From contig CALNVZ010003432.1 of NCBI GenBank assembly GCA_940671915.1, forward strand, positions 6,385,128-6,449,127: a DNA stretch of 64,000 nt. The letters are read 5' to 3'. Shown here in pieces: positions 12,301 to 20,710 of the stretch. The position numbers were made by a program, and so were the translations under genes. Below the pieces are notes generated by a model, which worked only from the letters and a program-made list of their open reading frames with translations, was not told where the DNA came from and did not search any database. Each line of letters begins with the position of its first letter. Position 1 is the first letter of the stretch. The stretch comes from Paracentrotus lividus. Lineage: Eukaryota > Echinodermata > Echinoidea > Camarodonta > Echinidae.

Positions 12301-13371
12301 AGAGAGAAACACAGCGATTAATGCATGGTGTTGAGTACACTGTAGTATTCCAATCTCTCAGGATTGACGTGGAGGAGTGACAACACAATCAGGGCGCAAC
12401 TTGCTCGCATGTATTATGAAACATACAAACTGCATTATCAGTTCATTTCATTAGCACCGTATCCACTTGTAATTCCCTACTGTCTGCAACTAAAGTAAAA
12501 TTCATTTTGTAACTCCTTGAAACGCACCCATTCCTGTTTGACCGGTATTACACTCCAACTCATACTTGTACATGTGTAGCCTAGATTTACATACTGGCGT
12601 GTTAAAATTGAAGACCTGCCTATATTTGTCCACTGCTTGACAAATCAAGTTACAAATAGGTATTGTTGCTTTAACATTCATGAACCCATCTTGGGTGTTA
12701 TCTATAGCAATAAATTTCACCAAAAAGTTCCTGAAATAAATGAAAATCTGACCCAAAATCCTAATTAGGCAAACATTAATAAAGATTTGTAAAAATCTGT
12801 ATTTTTACTCAAATAAACTGTCCTAGATTTGGGCTGTTCTTCTATTCAGATGCTCAATTGTTGTTAGATACATGAAGGAATGTCATTGTCAATGGGTATA
12901 AATTTAATGAATTAAACACTACTTAAGTTATGGTGGTATCTCACTTGCCAGCAGACAAATTTAAGACTAGTTTGGGATGGGTTTGAGACAGTTTTGAGAC
13001 TTGTAGTGTATGGAGATGCCTCAGAGACATCTCAGAGACATCTCCTGAGTTTCGGTAACGTCTCACGAGTCGAGGGAATATCAAACATGCTTATATCTGT
13101 GAATTTTTTTTCGTCGCGAAGACGTCTCCAGAGTGGAAAAAATTATCAGAGACGTCTCTGATTGTCCTAGTTGCAAAGACGTCTCCGCCTAGAAAGATAC
13201 CAACTCTACTGAACAACAAACTCACTTCTTCTGAACAGGTGGTGGCGGTGGTGGAGGGGGTGCTGCCTTTGGGGCTCCAGTAGGAGCGGTGGAGCCAGGT
13301 TTGGAGCAATAGCTGCATGTTCCTCCTCCTGTCTTGGGTCCAACAGGATTAGGTGTCCGACAACAACATGC
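190..13371 (-). CDS. IMMT: MIC60 / mitofilin (MICOS subunit), partial at both ends
   Basis: This is the core subunit of the MICOS complex in the mitochondrial inner membrane; it holds crista junctions together and contacts outer-membrane complexes. Exons placed by GT-AG sites and matching phases, 5' to 3': 13371-13226, 11833-11600, 11373-11330, 9000-8834, 8471-8335, 7833-7727, 7078-6940, 5085-4962, 3918-3695, 3060-2832, 1200-1117, 325-190. In order they give a Cys/Gly/Pro-rich leader with a run of eight prolines, a Gly/Ala-rich membrane segment (VILGGLAVGVAATVG), a Pro/Ala/Lys linker, a long charged coiled coil (LIAHAHRRVYQLQKELAEQ, LRRQAAAHSDHLSDVL) and the beginning of the mitofilin domain (KAQELWLACETLKRTIATG). 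These match family hallmarks closely. The initiator exon is not found, and the last exons lie left of base 190. Exon 9000-8834 has a frameshift. Identity is firm; the linker exons are uncertain. Confidence 0.95.
1117..1200 (-). CDS. IMMT: MIC60 exon: LWLACETLK
   Basis: This 84-nt exon has acceptor GTCTACAG and donor GTGAGA, phase 1 to 1. It encodes GRAGLELQNQKAQELWLACE and TLKRTIATG, matching the start of the conserved mitofilin domain (HQLWLSVEALK). Confidence 0.92.
1800..1884 (-). pseudogene. Partial copy of MIC60 exon 2832-3060 (3' end), copy 1
   Basis: About 80 bp match the 3' end of exon 2832-3060 including its GTACAG donor; the copy stays open (AMAKLEDLEAAVEG). The match resumes at about 2546-2580 after a LINE, so the LINE inserted into this copy. 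There is no matching acceptor, so it cannot act as a normal internal exon. Confidence 0.75.
1888..2550 (+). mobile_element. CR1/L2-type non-LTR retrotransposon, 5'-truncated
   Basis: An open frame (1900-2424) carries the C-terminal end of a LINE reverse transcriptase: SRLDYANSLLA, LQRIQNRAARI, LHWLPVSKRILFK, AGPKIWNGLP and TFKNKLKTYLF are typical of CR1/L2-like elements. The 3' UTR ends in GGGCGCTATATAAG followed by (TTA)n, the usual tail of this group. A probable target duplication TAGTAG flanks it. It lies antisense within MIC60 and splits a duplicated exon fragment. The endonuclease and RT catalytic core are missing, so it is dead on arrival. Confidence 0.88.
2598..2735 (-). pseudogene. 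Partial copy of MIC60 exon 2832-3060 (3' end), copy 2
   Basis: This is a second tandem copy of the exon end and flanking intron (shared intron words GCAAATGTAAGT and ATTATTGAAAGGGAAG). A stop codon (GCT TAA) interrupts it, so it is non-functional. Confidence 0.75.
2832..3060 (-). CDS. IMMT: MIC60 exon: LRRQAAAHSDHL helix
   Basis: This 229-nt exon has acceptor TTGACAG and donor GTACAG, phase 0 to 1. It encodes LRLQLRRQAAAHSDHLSDVL, a Gln-rich stretch and LTGAMAKLRGVEAAVEG, aligning with the family's RRQAAAH..HL and 'LRGIE.AV' motifs. Its 3' part, with the donor, occurs in two further copies downstream. Confidence 0.95.
3190..3330 (+). repeat. Possible tRNA-derived SINE remnant
   Basis: A B-box-like GCGTTCAAATCCCGATC lies near 3250; the upstream A box is weak. 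Only a tentative call. Confidence 0.25.
3695..3918 (-). CDS. IMMT: MIC60 exon: LIAHAHRR core
   Basis: This 224-nt exon has acceptor AAATTTAG and donor GTCAGT, phase 1 to 0. It encodes LTEEELNALIAHAHRRVYQL, the most diagnostic MIC60 signature here, then a long charged helix. Its first part with the acceptor is duplicated twice upstream, at about 4067 and 4218. Confidence 0.95.
3975..4067 (-). pseudogene. Partial copy of MIC60 exon 3695-3918 (5' end), copy b
   Basis: Acceptor TTTTAG plus about 27 codons match the start of exon 3695-3918 (ELNALIAQAHRRVYQLHKEL), then identity ends abruptly without a donor. The frame is intact. Confidence 0.8.
4128..4218 (-). pseudogene. Partial copy of MIC60 exon 3695-3918 (5' end), copy c
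   Basis: This is a third copy of the same exon start with acceptor TTTTTTAG and open frame (ELNALIAHAHRRVYQLEKEL), ending in the same flanking word AAACGTTTATTAC as copy b. It arose by tandem duplication of an exon-intron junction unit of about 150 bp. Confidence 0.8.
4515..4955. repeat. Palindromic 'GGTCTAA / TTAGACC' satellite
   Basis: The first half repeats variants of CACTTGGTCTAA and CATTTCGTCTAAT; after about 4740 the same words appear reversed (ATTAGACCAAGTGG). The block thus forms an imperfect long inverted repeat built from short units, and it ends at a MIC60 donor site. Confidence 0.75.
4962..5085 (-). CDS. IMMT: MIC60 exon: coiled coil (YHELIQKGREDFKKE)
   Basis: This 124-nt exon has acceptor GCTCCAG and donor GTAGGT, phase 0 to 1. 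It encodes VVIAQKEARILKNYHELIQK and GREDFKKEVQSLMPEAK, closely matching the conserved YHELV..AR.DFKRE segment of MIC60. A palindromic satellite abuts its donor site. Confidence 0.93.
5703..6886. mobile_element. Mariner-like non-autonomous DNA transposon
   Basis: Terminal inverted repeats CAGTGCATCTCAGGAAAAAG (left) and its near-complement ending GGGATGCACTG (right), the latter followed by TA. The left 300 bp recur at 25981-26300. There is no transposase frame. It sits in a MIC60 intron and contains a second, nested element at 6084-6756. Confidence 0.8.
6084..6756. mobile_element. GC-rich foldback/MITE nested in the mariner-like element
   Basis: The ends are GGCCTGGTCACAGCTACACG and the inverse CGTGTAGCTGTGACCGGGCC, extending inward over about 35 bp with CpG-rich 'GACGCACAGCCAGCGC'. 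The interior has repeated GCGC/CGTCG words and no real coding potential, although many short frames are open on both strands because of the composition. Confidence 0.8.
6940..7078 (-). CDS. IMMT: MIC60 exon: coiled coil
   Basis: This 139-nt exon has acceptor CTCTCAG and donor GTGAGA, phase 2 to 0. It encodes QALAKLRSVLEEAKKVKSS and LIGAQSSLNQMSYDLESATAE, an amphipathic helical stretch. A mariner-like element ends 54 bp beyond its donor. Confidence 0.88.
7727..7833 (-). CDS. IMMT: MIC60 exon: coiled coil (QWDEV helix)
   Basis: This 107-nt exon has acceptor CCATAG and donor GTTAGT, phase 0 to 2. It encodes DENGELKNKQWDEVVVAAEN and LQAVTQASKEEAAAR. The Gln-Trp pair corresponds to the conserved 'AQW' position in animal MIC60 coiled coils. 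Confidence 0.88.
8335..8471 (-). CDS. IMMT: MIC60 exon: coiled coil
   Basis: This 137-nt exon has acceptor CCCCTAG and donor GTCAGT, phase 1 to 0. It encodes YEAIVSSCISDSVEATRIAM followed by a Lys-rich helix (KLKLAMGDDK). Position and composition match the helical segment of MIC60 just before the conserved 'W' helix. Phase joins both neighbours. Confidence 0.88.
8834..9000 (-). CDS. IMMT: MIC60 exon: P/A/K linker and start of coiled coil, frameshifted
   Basis: Acceptor CTACAG at 9001 (an alternative CTCCAG gives a start at 8990, which fits phase 1 entry) and donor GTTGTC at 8834. It reads PSPVVTKAPAKSVSPAAPKA then QELEAALQKEEE. Around 8895-8905 the frame breaks in a GAGGAGGAGCTAGGAGGAG tract; one base fewer restores EEQELEEKLLEQEIDEAASIA and the phase 1 exit needed for the next exon. 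The frameshift sits in a short repeat, so assembly error is likely. Confidence 0.75.
9120..9860 (-). repeat. Tandem copies of the start of MIC60 linker exon
   Basis: About five units of roughly 110-150 bp each repeat the acceptor-proximal part of exon 8834-9000 (CAG then CCATCTCCAGTAGTC, AAAGCTCCAGCTAAATC) with flanking intron words (GACAAAGTACAAAATATAAA). They would read as P/S/K/A-rich linker, but nearly every unit has frame-breaking indels. A further unit lies at about 10870-10990. Some may be real alternative linker exons in a correct assembly. Confidence 0.7.
9870..10862. repeat. ~155-bp tandem array inserted in the linker-exon array
   Basis: At least five units share CCTCACCTAGTGCTATCA, GAATCGAAATCGGATGAAAA and GTCAAAGGTCAAAGGGGTCA. 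The array ends in a GACGGACGG run, (CA)n and CTCGTTCGGCGGGGGCAATA, like the terminus of a dispersed invertebrate repeat. It separates two copies of the duplicated exon unit, so it inserted after that duplication. Confidence 0.75.
11330..11373 (-). CDS. IMMT: MIC60 candidate 44-nt micro-exon
   Basis: Acceptor CATGTAG and donor GTAAGT flank an open 44-nt stretch (SQRLHSASEIPTTN). Phase 2 entry from the anchor exon fits and it exits in phase 1. It reaches the next large exon in frame only if that exon uses the second acceptor at 8990 or if intervening linker exons are included. It is supported only by splice sites and phase. Confidence 0.5.
11600..11833 (-). CDS. IMMT: MIC60 exon: inner-membrane anchor
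   Basis: This 234-nt exon has acceptor TTCTACAG and donor GTATGT. It encodes SGGAGKVILGGLAVGVAATV, a single hydrophobic helix with small-residue spacing, followed by AKADPEFRKQMESNWP and an acidic stretch. This is the characteristic N-terminal anchor of MIC60, with the following intermembrane-space region starting as in other family members. Confidence 0.93.
12960..13205. repeat. GAGACGTCTC-rich foldback
   Basis: Repeated GAGACATCTC/GAGACGTCTC palindromic words lie between GGTGGTATCTCAC and its partial inverse GATACCAAC. Probable MITE in the MIC60 intron just 3' of exon 13226-13371. Confidence 0.5.
13226..13371 (-). CDS. IMMT: MIC60 exon: leader and proline-rich segment
   Basis: This 146-nt exon has acceptor CTGCAG and donor GTGAGT, phase 0 to 2. 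It encodes CCCRTPNPVGPKTGGG, a CxxC-like pair (TCSYC) and APPPPPPPPVQK. It directly precedes the membrane exon and joins it in frame (AA|A, Lys). The cysteines and the poly-proline run are unusual for MIC60 leaders. Mitochondrial targeting would require a further upstream start exon, which I could not identify. Confidence 0.75.
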
Positions 13372-13633
13372 CTGCAGAGAGACACATATTAAATAAATCA
13401 AAATATGACACTTTTTCACAATGCAACATGGCGTGTCGTATCTCGGCAAGAAGGTAGGTGTTACAAAACTTCTGAGTTTACTATCAAATAGTCTGTGATT
13501 CTTTTGAAAATTATAACAAATATTCAATTTACAATATGCTTCTTATATCTGTTGAAAATAAATGATGATATATTTTTCATTTTCAAACTAACAGTTAACG
13601 TTAAGTTAGAGCTGCAAAAAGCTTAAGGCTTAG

Positions 13634-15088
13634 TTAGAGTAAACCACCAAATACCGGACACTTAAGCATTTTTGGATTTAAAAAAAATTTGCGATCGCCG
13701 AATTATATAAAACTCATATTATTTTGTAGTACAAATGTGCAATAATAATCTTATTAAAAACAGAATTGATAAAAAATATGGTAAACATGAATTATTTGCT
13801 TTCTAATGAAAGCTGTTTTTTTCTAAATATCGGATGCGCTCGTTAAATATAGGATATATTCGGCGATTCGCCGCAATCAATTTTGGCAGTTAAAATCACA
13901 CTCTAAACAACAATAAATAATTGCTTGATTGTTGAAACAGCAACTTATTTCTGTCGCGCAAATGCCGATTTTATAAATTGCAAACAAAAAAAAACATAAA
14001 AGAATCGGTAAATAATAATTATTAACTTACCAAAAGAACCTCTTCCGTCTCTAAATATCGGATGTGTTTGATGAGCTCAATGCACCTGCGCCCTAAAAAA
14101 CCCAGCGCATGCGCGATGTACAGCACGCATTTCCCATTCACTCGGTGCCGATGTCCGATATGAGGCAAGTGGCTATTTTTAGAAGGGTGTGGAAAATTCC
14201 ATCATGTAGACCCCCTCCGATACCGATTGCACTTTTTTTTGCGATACAGCGAACATGTGACATCTCAGCTGTTATATTTCCAGCAAGGATGGTATCTCCC
14301 GTTCGGAAATTTTTTTGGGGTCGTCGATCTTTTGGAGTCCAAATTTAACCTGGGTCATAAGGATTTCTGGAAATCACAATTATGGATTTTACCCCTGGAA
14401 TATATTTTTCGAGCAGCAACCTGACTCTACTGTGTTTGCAGTGCAATAGGAGGTAAGTCCATCTATCATATTCATATGCATGCAAGTCACCCTCCCGTGC
14501 GCACTCATAATACGATGTCAATACTTTAGTATTGACCTCGTGGACCAAACTGCCATATTTTGGTGAAAATTTTGCAACCTTGTCAATGTTGTTTTATCTG
14601 AGGTTTTTCTCCTTTTTGCAATAACTTTCAGCTCCAAAATTAAGTTGTAGCAAATGTCTATGTCATTATAAGACACAGTGAATAGGTTTTGGATAAATTT
14701 CAAATCAAAATCATGAAGAAAAAAAATTAAAACATCACTTATTTTTTTTGCCCTTTCCCGCCCAAAAACGTGCGGGGAAATTTTCAGAAAGTGGACTTTA
14801 AAAAAAAAAATTTCATCCAAGAAAAAAGAAAGAAAACTCAAAACATCAGGGATAGTGAAAGGAACATCCGACCACTCAGTTATTGAAGAAAGATAAGTGA
14901 AAATGTTATTTTAAAAAGTGAAAATTTAAGTTTGTTTTCTGAAAGTTTTCTTACTGAGTCTTGTCATTAGTCCCAGATGGTTCAGTTGCTTGTGTGCCCG
15001 TGCGGGGCCCATTAGCTGTCTGGGGGAAGTTGAAGACCAATTTGTCCGATATTTAACAACTTCCGATATTTGGTGGTTTTACTCTAGG
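13634..15088. mobile_element. 1.45-kb foldback element with 'TAAATATCGGAT' repeats
   Basis: The left end AGAGTAAACCACCAAATACC and right end GGTGGTTTTACTCTA are inverted. The interior holds several TAAATATCGGAT words. No transposase is recognisable. It fills most of the gap upstream of the first MIC60 exon seen. Confidence 0.7.
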
Positions 15089-15179
15089 CCATTTTTTTAG
15101 ATCTAACGTTAGGGTCGAATTTCGGGCACTTAATTTAAATTTAGTTTAGTAGAATTTTTAGACCCTTTTTTGGATATGC

Positions 15180-15605
15180 CACACGTAGAAAAATCTACAA
15201 GTTCGTTCTTACAGAGCTAGAGAACAATGCATTTTGATCGTTGGGCGCTCTGATTAGCTATTGCACGGAGCTCCGCCTCCTGGTTGCGATGACTGAAGTG
15301 CGTTGACCGTAACTGAACAACGCGATTCAGCTGTTCCCGATAAAGACTGCTTTTGTCTTGCGCGCTGTCAATCATAAACCAAAGTGGACCTTTCACAGAA
15401 ACTGCAAGACTCGACTTACAAAAGTTAAGCGGCAGACCCACTCTTTCAATATTTTTTAGAATAAGAAGAAAATATAAAAGGAACTTCAACGAATCACTGT
15501 CGGACTTCGCCCAACCATTTGAACGTTAAAGAAATGAGGAACTTACCAAAAAAAATAAATGACGATCTAAATTTTATCGTGACTATTGTCATTGGAAGGC
15601 ACAAT
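15180..15605. repeat. Internally deleted copy of 1-kb dispersed repeat
   Basis: It shares AGAGAACAATG..TTTTGAT, TTGGGCGCTCTGATT, CCCACTCTTTCAATATTTTT and AGAAATGAGGA with the copies at 15615-16785 and 33205-34210 but lacks their middle. Confidence 0.7.
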
Positions 15606-15614
15606 GTAACTAAT

Positions 15615-16785
15615 GCACGGGAAAAAGTCTACCATTCCGCTTTTACAGAAATAGAGAACATGGATTTTGATTGTTGGGCGCTCTTGATTGGCTAATCGTG
15701 TAATGTGGCACAGGCGCTCATGTTTATTCAACACATATTATGTGCATTGAACGAAGACGGAAACATTAAGGGCGTAGCTTATACACAAACACCCGGGCCT
15801 TCGCGTCACGTGCTCGGAGCTCTCGGAGAAATGTTTACAAATTTCCCGAAAGCCCGAACTCGGTGTGGGGCGTTCGACGCTCGTGGTAACACTGGGTAAC
15901 CGAACAACGTGATTTAGGAAAGAATTTCCAGGGAGCTAGCTCGGATCGGGGCGTGATGAATGCATGCAGGAATTTATTGTTCAGAACTATGTTTTGGAGA
16001 ATCGTTTACGGTGCACGTGTTGCATGCGTAGTGAATGTTTATTCTAGGTTTACTGAATCCTTATCGAGGGGGAAACTTTTGTACTGATCACCCAAACATC
16101 TTGGCTCATGCATGCTAGCTGCGCATGCGCTAGGTCATACAAGTGGCGAAAACTTACGCATGCGCATAAATCGTCACAGAGCGCCTACAGTGAGATGGCA
16201 TGCCGCACATACTTAACGCAATGCGCATTGATTGTAGGCGCACCTACACCACGCACCTGATAAGTCGCGGAAGTAACCGAATTACCCGCGAAAGCGATTC
16301 GGCTCTTCGTGACTCCAGCTGTCATCAACTACCAAAAACGGAGACCATTTTGCTAAGAAAACTGCAAGACGCGACTTCAAAAACGGTTCGGGCGTTAGAC
16401 CCACTCTTTCAATATTTTTAAATTTTGAATAAGAAGAGAAAGAATAAAAAAGGACTTCACGAATCCACTGTCGGACGTACGCCCAATTTTCAACGCATAA
16501 AGAATGAGGACTTACCAAAAAAATAATAATAATAAAATATAATGCCCAAAATTTTATTGTCCGAACAAAGATGACCGGATTTTGTTTTGCCCCTTTTCTC
16601 GTGGGCCCGGCAGCCTGAGCAGCGCCGAAGGATCGTTGGCTCTATCCCTCGGTAATCTAAATTTTACCGTGACTATTGTTCATTGGAAGGCAACATTGGT
16701 AGTGTATTTTCATTGCAATTCGTATCATTCGAGCGTTCATGCATAATTACTAAATTATGGAGAACTTTTCTCCGTGTAATGTTAG
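15615..16785. mobile_element. 1-kb dispersed repeat, copy 1
   Basis: It is collinear with 33205-34210 over about 1 kb. The ends are CACGG(G)AAAAAGT and inverse ACTTTTCTCCGTG. It carries a GATTGG (inverted CCAAT) site, a CACGTG E-box and GCATGCGC words. An extra segment of about 110 bp at 16555-16665 is absent from the other copy. No coding region. Confidence 0.75.
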
Positions 16786-17373
16786 TGTTTTACTATTGCT
16801 AACGTGGATCCAATTCGAGCGTCGTGCATAAATTAATTTTAGAATCTAATTAATTATGAGTAAAATTTCTAACCTTGCCACCTTTGACTGGCTTGAGCGC
16901 TTCTCAATACATTTCATCTTTTCTGCATTGACTCCATTTGAAGAAAAAGCTGCGTAACTTAGGTAGGGCTACTTCCCATGTTCCCCAGTGCAAGGTCAAT
17001 GCAATGAAATTGACCATGCATTAATGTAAGTGAGACGCGTACAATATATTACAAGTGGGACCACAGCAAAATTGAGCACGCATGCAGTCGAAAATAGTTT
17101 TATATTTAGAATCAAATCATGCCCAATTGGTGATTTTTGGAGAATGCAGTCTTAATCTGAATATATCTTAACCGTATCGTCCTGGAATACTCCCTGATAC
17201 GCGCCACATTTTTCGAAATGGGAGTTAAATGTCGTCTATTTCTCGCATCGTCCTGCCACAATAAAATTTCATTCCTCAAAAGATGTTCTCAGAAAACAGT
17301 CGCTTAGATTTTTTAGTACAACAAAATGCATGGATACGGATATGCACGCACGTGCACCGCGATAGTGATGAAG

Positions 17374-17407
<34 letters not shown>
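17374..17407. repeat. Poly-C tract
   Basis: 34 consecutive C on the plus strand; a likely length-uncertain homopolymer. Confidence 0.95.
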
Positions 17408-17408
<1 letters not shown>

Positions 17409-17953
17409 TGTCACGTTTGGGAGTCGGCCGAACGTTGGGGTTAAGTGGCACTTTTCGAAATCACTGCAATGTTGACAAAAGGAATCCCTGAGTTTATTTT
17501 CAACACATAAGGAAGACGGTTCAAAACCTATCCCAACTCATGCATAAACTATTGTTAACCCAAAATGAAATTTGCCATAAGGATGATGGAACATGTAAAT
17601 AGTTGCGGAGAAAATTTGTCTCTCCTTAATAATTTCACTGACAAATCCCACTCTTAAAATCATTTCTAAAGGGCCTTGTTCATTTGTCGCCCTTGTTTAA
17701 AAAAGTGCCCGTGGAGTATCTCGGAATGAAAGGACCAATCTTCTCTTTCAGAATATACACAAATTTTCGAAAAATCTCTGGCCATGAATGAAATATGACA
17801 ACATTATAAAATACTAGTAGATATGAAAAAAAATCATGCATTTAGCTATGTTGCAATACCAGTGATTGACTGTGTTATAAATAGCTAGTCTTAGAATAAA
17901 CCTTTATGGAAAACTGTTAATAAGAAAGTTTCATTTTAAATCATATAGGAAAA

Positions 17954-17956
<3 letters not shown>

Positions 17957-18009
<53 letters not shown>
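17957..18009. repeat. Poly-A tract
   Basis: About 53 consecutive A, followed by an A/G-rich tail. Confidence 0.95.
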
Positions 18010-18011
<2 letters not shown>

Positions 18012-20637
18012 AAAAAAAGAAAAGAAAAGAGAGAAGCATATGTTACAAAGTACTTGCCATTTAACATAATTATTTCGGAATGAATGAAGGAGGACCCAAG
18101 GTTGAAATTTAAAGTGTTTGAAATGTACAACACTGAAAATTTCTTCAAAACCGGACGAAAAATAACAAATTTATGATTCTTTTTTTGTTTTTATGTTTTG
18201 CACTTTTATTTTATAAAACAGTTCTATCAGTGGCGGATCATTTTAAAATTTTGAAATTTCGGCGCCTCACCCCTTGATCGGGCTTAGCGCCCCCTCTATT
18301 TTCAAATCCTGCCACTGTGCACTAACGGTATAAAAATTAGTCTCATGCATACTCAGTGAGCAAGCTGATGATTTCATTTATCTTCTTTTTTTTTCTTTTG
18401 TATTTTAGTATGAAATACATTCATTCAAATTTCCTCTCCAAGAATAAAAAATATCAAGATAATTCCCTATGTAATGTTTGAGATCACCATTGCTGTAACT
18501 TATTTCAATATACAGGGATAGAACTATAGGCCTATGAAAATTATGAATAAATAGGATTTCATATACAAAAGGGGCAATAACATCATCAAAGAGGAAGTTC
18601 ACCCTTAGATTTTATCAGTTATTTCTAATATGATTTAAGAAAAAAGTAATCAGAAAAATATTAGTGAAGGGTCGAAAAAAATCCACCAAAATCTTCTTCT
18701 TCTTCCTGATAGGGAAATAGTGCGTGATTTGTAGAATTTAGATGAGTACCGTGAGCTTTGAAGGTTGTGCATGCAGGATTATTGTAAAGCCCCAATTTTA
18801 CTTCCAGTTAAAGTTCCCAGAAGTCCCAGAGTACCACTCGAAAGTGACACATGCAACTTACACGCTGTAGACATACTTTTTATTTGAAAGTTCATGGTCA
18901 CTCCTCCTATGTTCGTCAGTAAATCAAAATGTTTTTTTTTTTATTTTTTTTTTATAATATAAGTTATTTCTAATAAAGGTGAAGCATGAATTTATCATAG
19001 AGGTATGTTACATAGGGATTAATATTTTGACATCAATTATGAAGTAATTCCATATAAGGCCTAGTTATGAAAAAAAAATAGTCAATATTGAGAGAAGAAG
19101 GGTACCTAGAATGAGACAGGCTGCGATCCACAGGGGGGGGGTGGGGGGGGACGAGGTGGGAGTGCAGCAAAAGAAAAAAAAAAAAAGAAAAAAAAAAAGA
19201 TGGATAGAAGGTAAAACGATGATTTGCGGGCGCGTTGACCCTCGAACCTTATCCGCTTTTACCGATAGCATAATGACCGTCTTATTATGGCCGAAGCCCC
19301 CCCCAATAATAAAAAAATGAACAGCGCTAGCCTCCCTCCCTCTCCCCCCCCCCGCCACCCCCGGCTATACAGAAGCAGCGTGGAGTGAAAAAAAGAATTG
19401 ATGTAGCGCAAAATCTGAAATTCCAATTTTTGGCACCCCACCACCCTCCCGCCCGTAATGAATCCCGATCGCCACTGGTGAACGTTTGGCAGAGAATAAA
19501 TGGAGATTCTTTGTGCGGAGGATATGCGCTCGCTCAAGTCAGAGGTCGATCGTGATTTCGAGCAAATATTATGCTCGTATTTTTAATATTTATTTTCATT
19601 TATTTATTATTTATTAATTTCATTATCATTATATCCTTATCATTATTTATTTATTATATTATTATTTATTTATTTATTTATTTTTTATTTTTTTTGGGGG
19701 GGGCTGTGTATGTGTGAAAAAAATTCATGAGATACGACAAAAACAACAGTGGCGATCCAGGATTTCATGAAAGGAGTAGGGGGGGGGAGGTAGGCCGATT
19801 GGCAATTTCAGCATTTATGAGCGCCCAATTTTTTCGCGCTACACCGGGCGGCAAAAAGGTAATCAAAATTTTCGCACGTCACGGACCAAAGGGGTAGGGT
19901 CATTGTGATAAACGGTCGGTTTGTCCATAACCTCGCCACTTTTCTTATTTTATTTGTTTTTTTCTTTTGCTTTTTGGCGGGTGCCTGAGCCCCCTGGACA
20001 TCCGCGCTGACCTACTCAATAATGCACTTTATGATAATTTTACTATTTATCATACTTGTTCATAATATATCTTTTTTAATAGGAATTTTAGTTAACATAG
20101 TACATCATTATATTCACCTACTTAACATTATAAGGCATTACTAATTTCATCTCGATTGAATAAATCCAGAAACAAAACTGACTATAATATCACTCATGTA
20201 GGAGTAGGTCACAATGCGATGTGGTTTAGAGCTTAACATTAGAAGAAGAAGTGAAAAAAAAACACAAAAGAGAACGAGCACGGGTCCTCTGCCTAATTAG
20301 AGCTGGACATGGTAAGTCTAGCCGGCGATCAGAGAGTTCATTGTTCACACTAAATATTTTTGGATTATTACTTATATGTTATATTATATTTTGTTATTTG
20401 TTGTAGTGTATTATCCCCCCAATTGCTTAAGTTCAAGCCACTTTGCTCTGTCCCGTAACCATAAAAATCAGGACTTGAAGCAACTATCAGGGATTGCCCC
20501 TGTCTAAACATATTATTCTTGACATACTAGGAGTTTAGCCTCTTTTCTTTGGTTTTTGTGCGACGTGGTAAGGACAGCATTACCTCTCCGGCCCACAATG
20601 CATCAGATCAATGACATTTTTCGGAAGTGCATTTCAG

Positions 20638-20645
20638 TGACGTCA
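20638..20645. promoter_or_regulatory. CRE-like site TGACGTCA before ARL3 copy A
   Basis: A perfect 8-bp palindrome bound by CREB/ATF factors in animals lies 65 bp upstream of the ATG. The same octamer lies 55 bp before the ATG of copy B, supporting a shared promoter element. Confidence 0.6.
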
Positions 20646-20710
20646 CAGAGCTTAGTTACAGCAAGCGATATCTATTTTCTCAAAAAGTAGGCAGTCAAAT
20701 ACCTCTAATA

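Larger units (their letters stand above)
16790..20637. repeat. Non-coding stretch with homopolymers and GGATCC-family fragments
   Basis: No gene seen. It contains a segment (about 16870-17030) that recurs inverted near 34240-34380, a 34-base poly-C (17374-17407), a 53-base poly-A (17957-18009), a GTGGCGGATC-ended fragment (18229-18347), related poly-G elements (19126-19480, 19749-20010) and a (TTTA)n tract (about 19580-19690). Confidence 0.6.

Noticed and set aside
14027-14100. First MIC60 exon upstream of 13371
   Set aside because: A donor-like GTAAGT exists on the minus strand, but the ATG before it meets a stop within five codons and phase does not fit.
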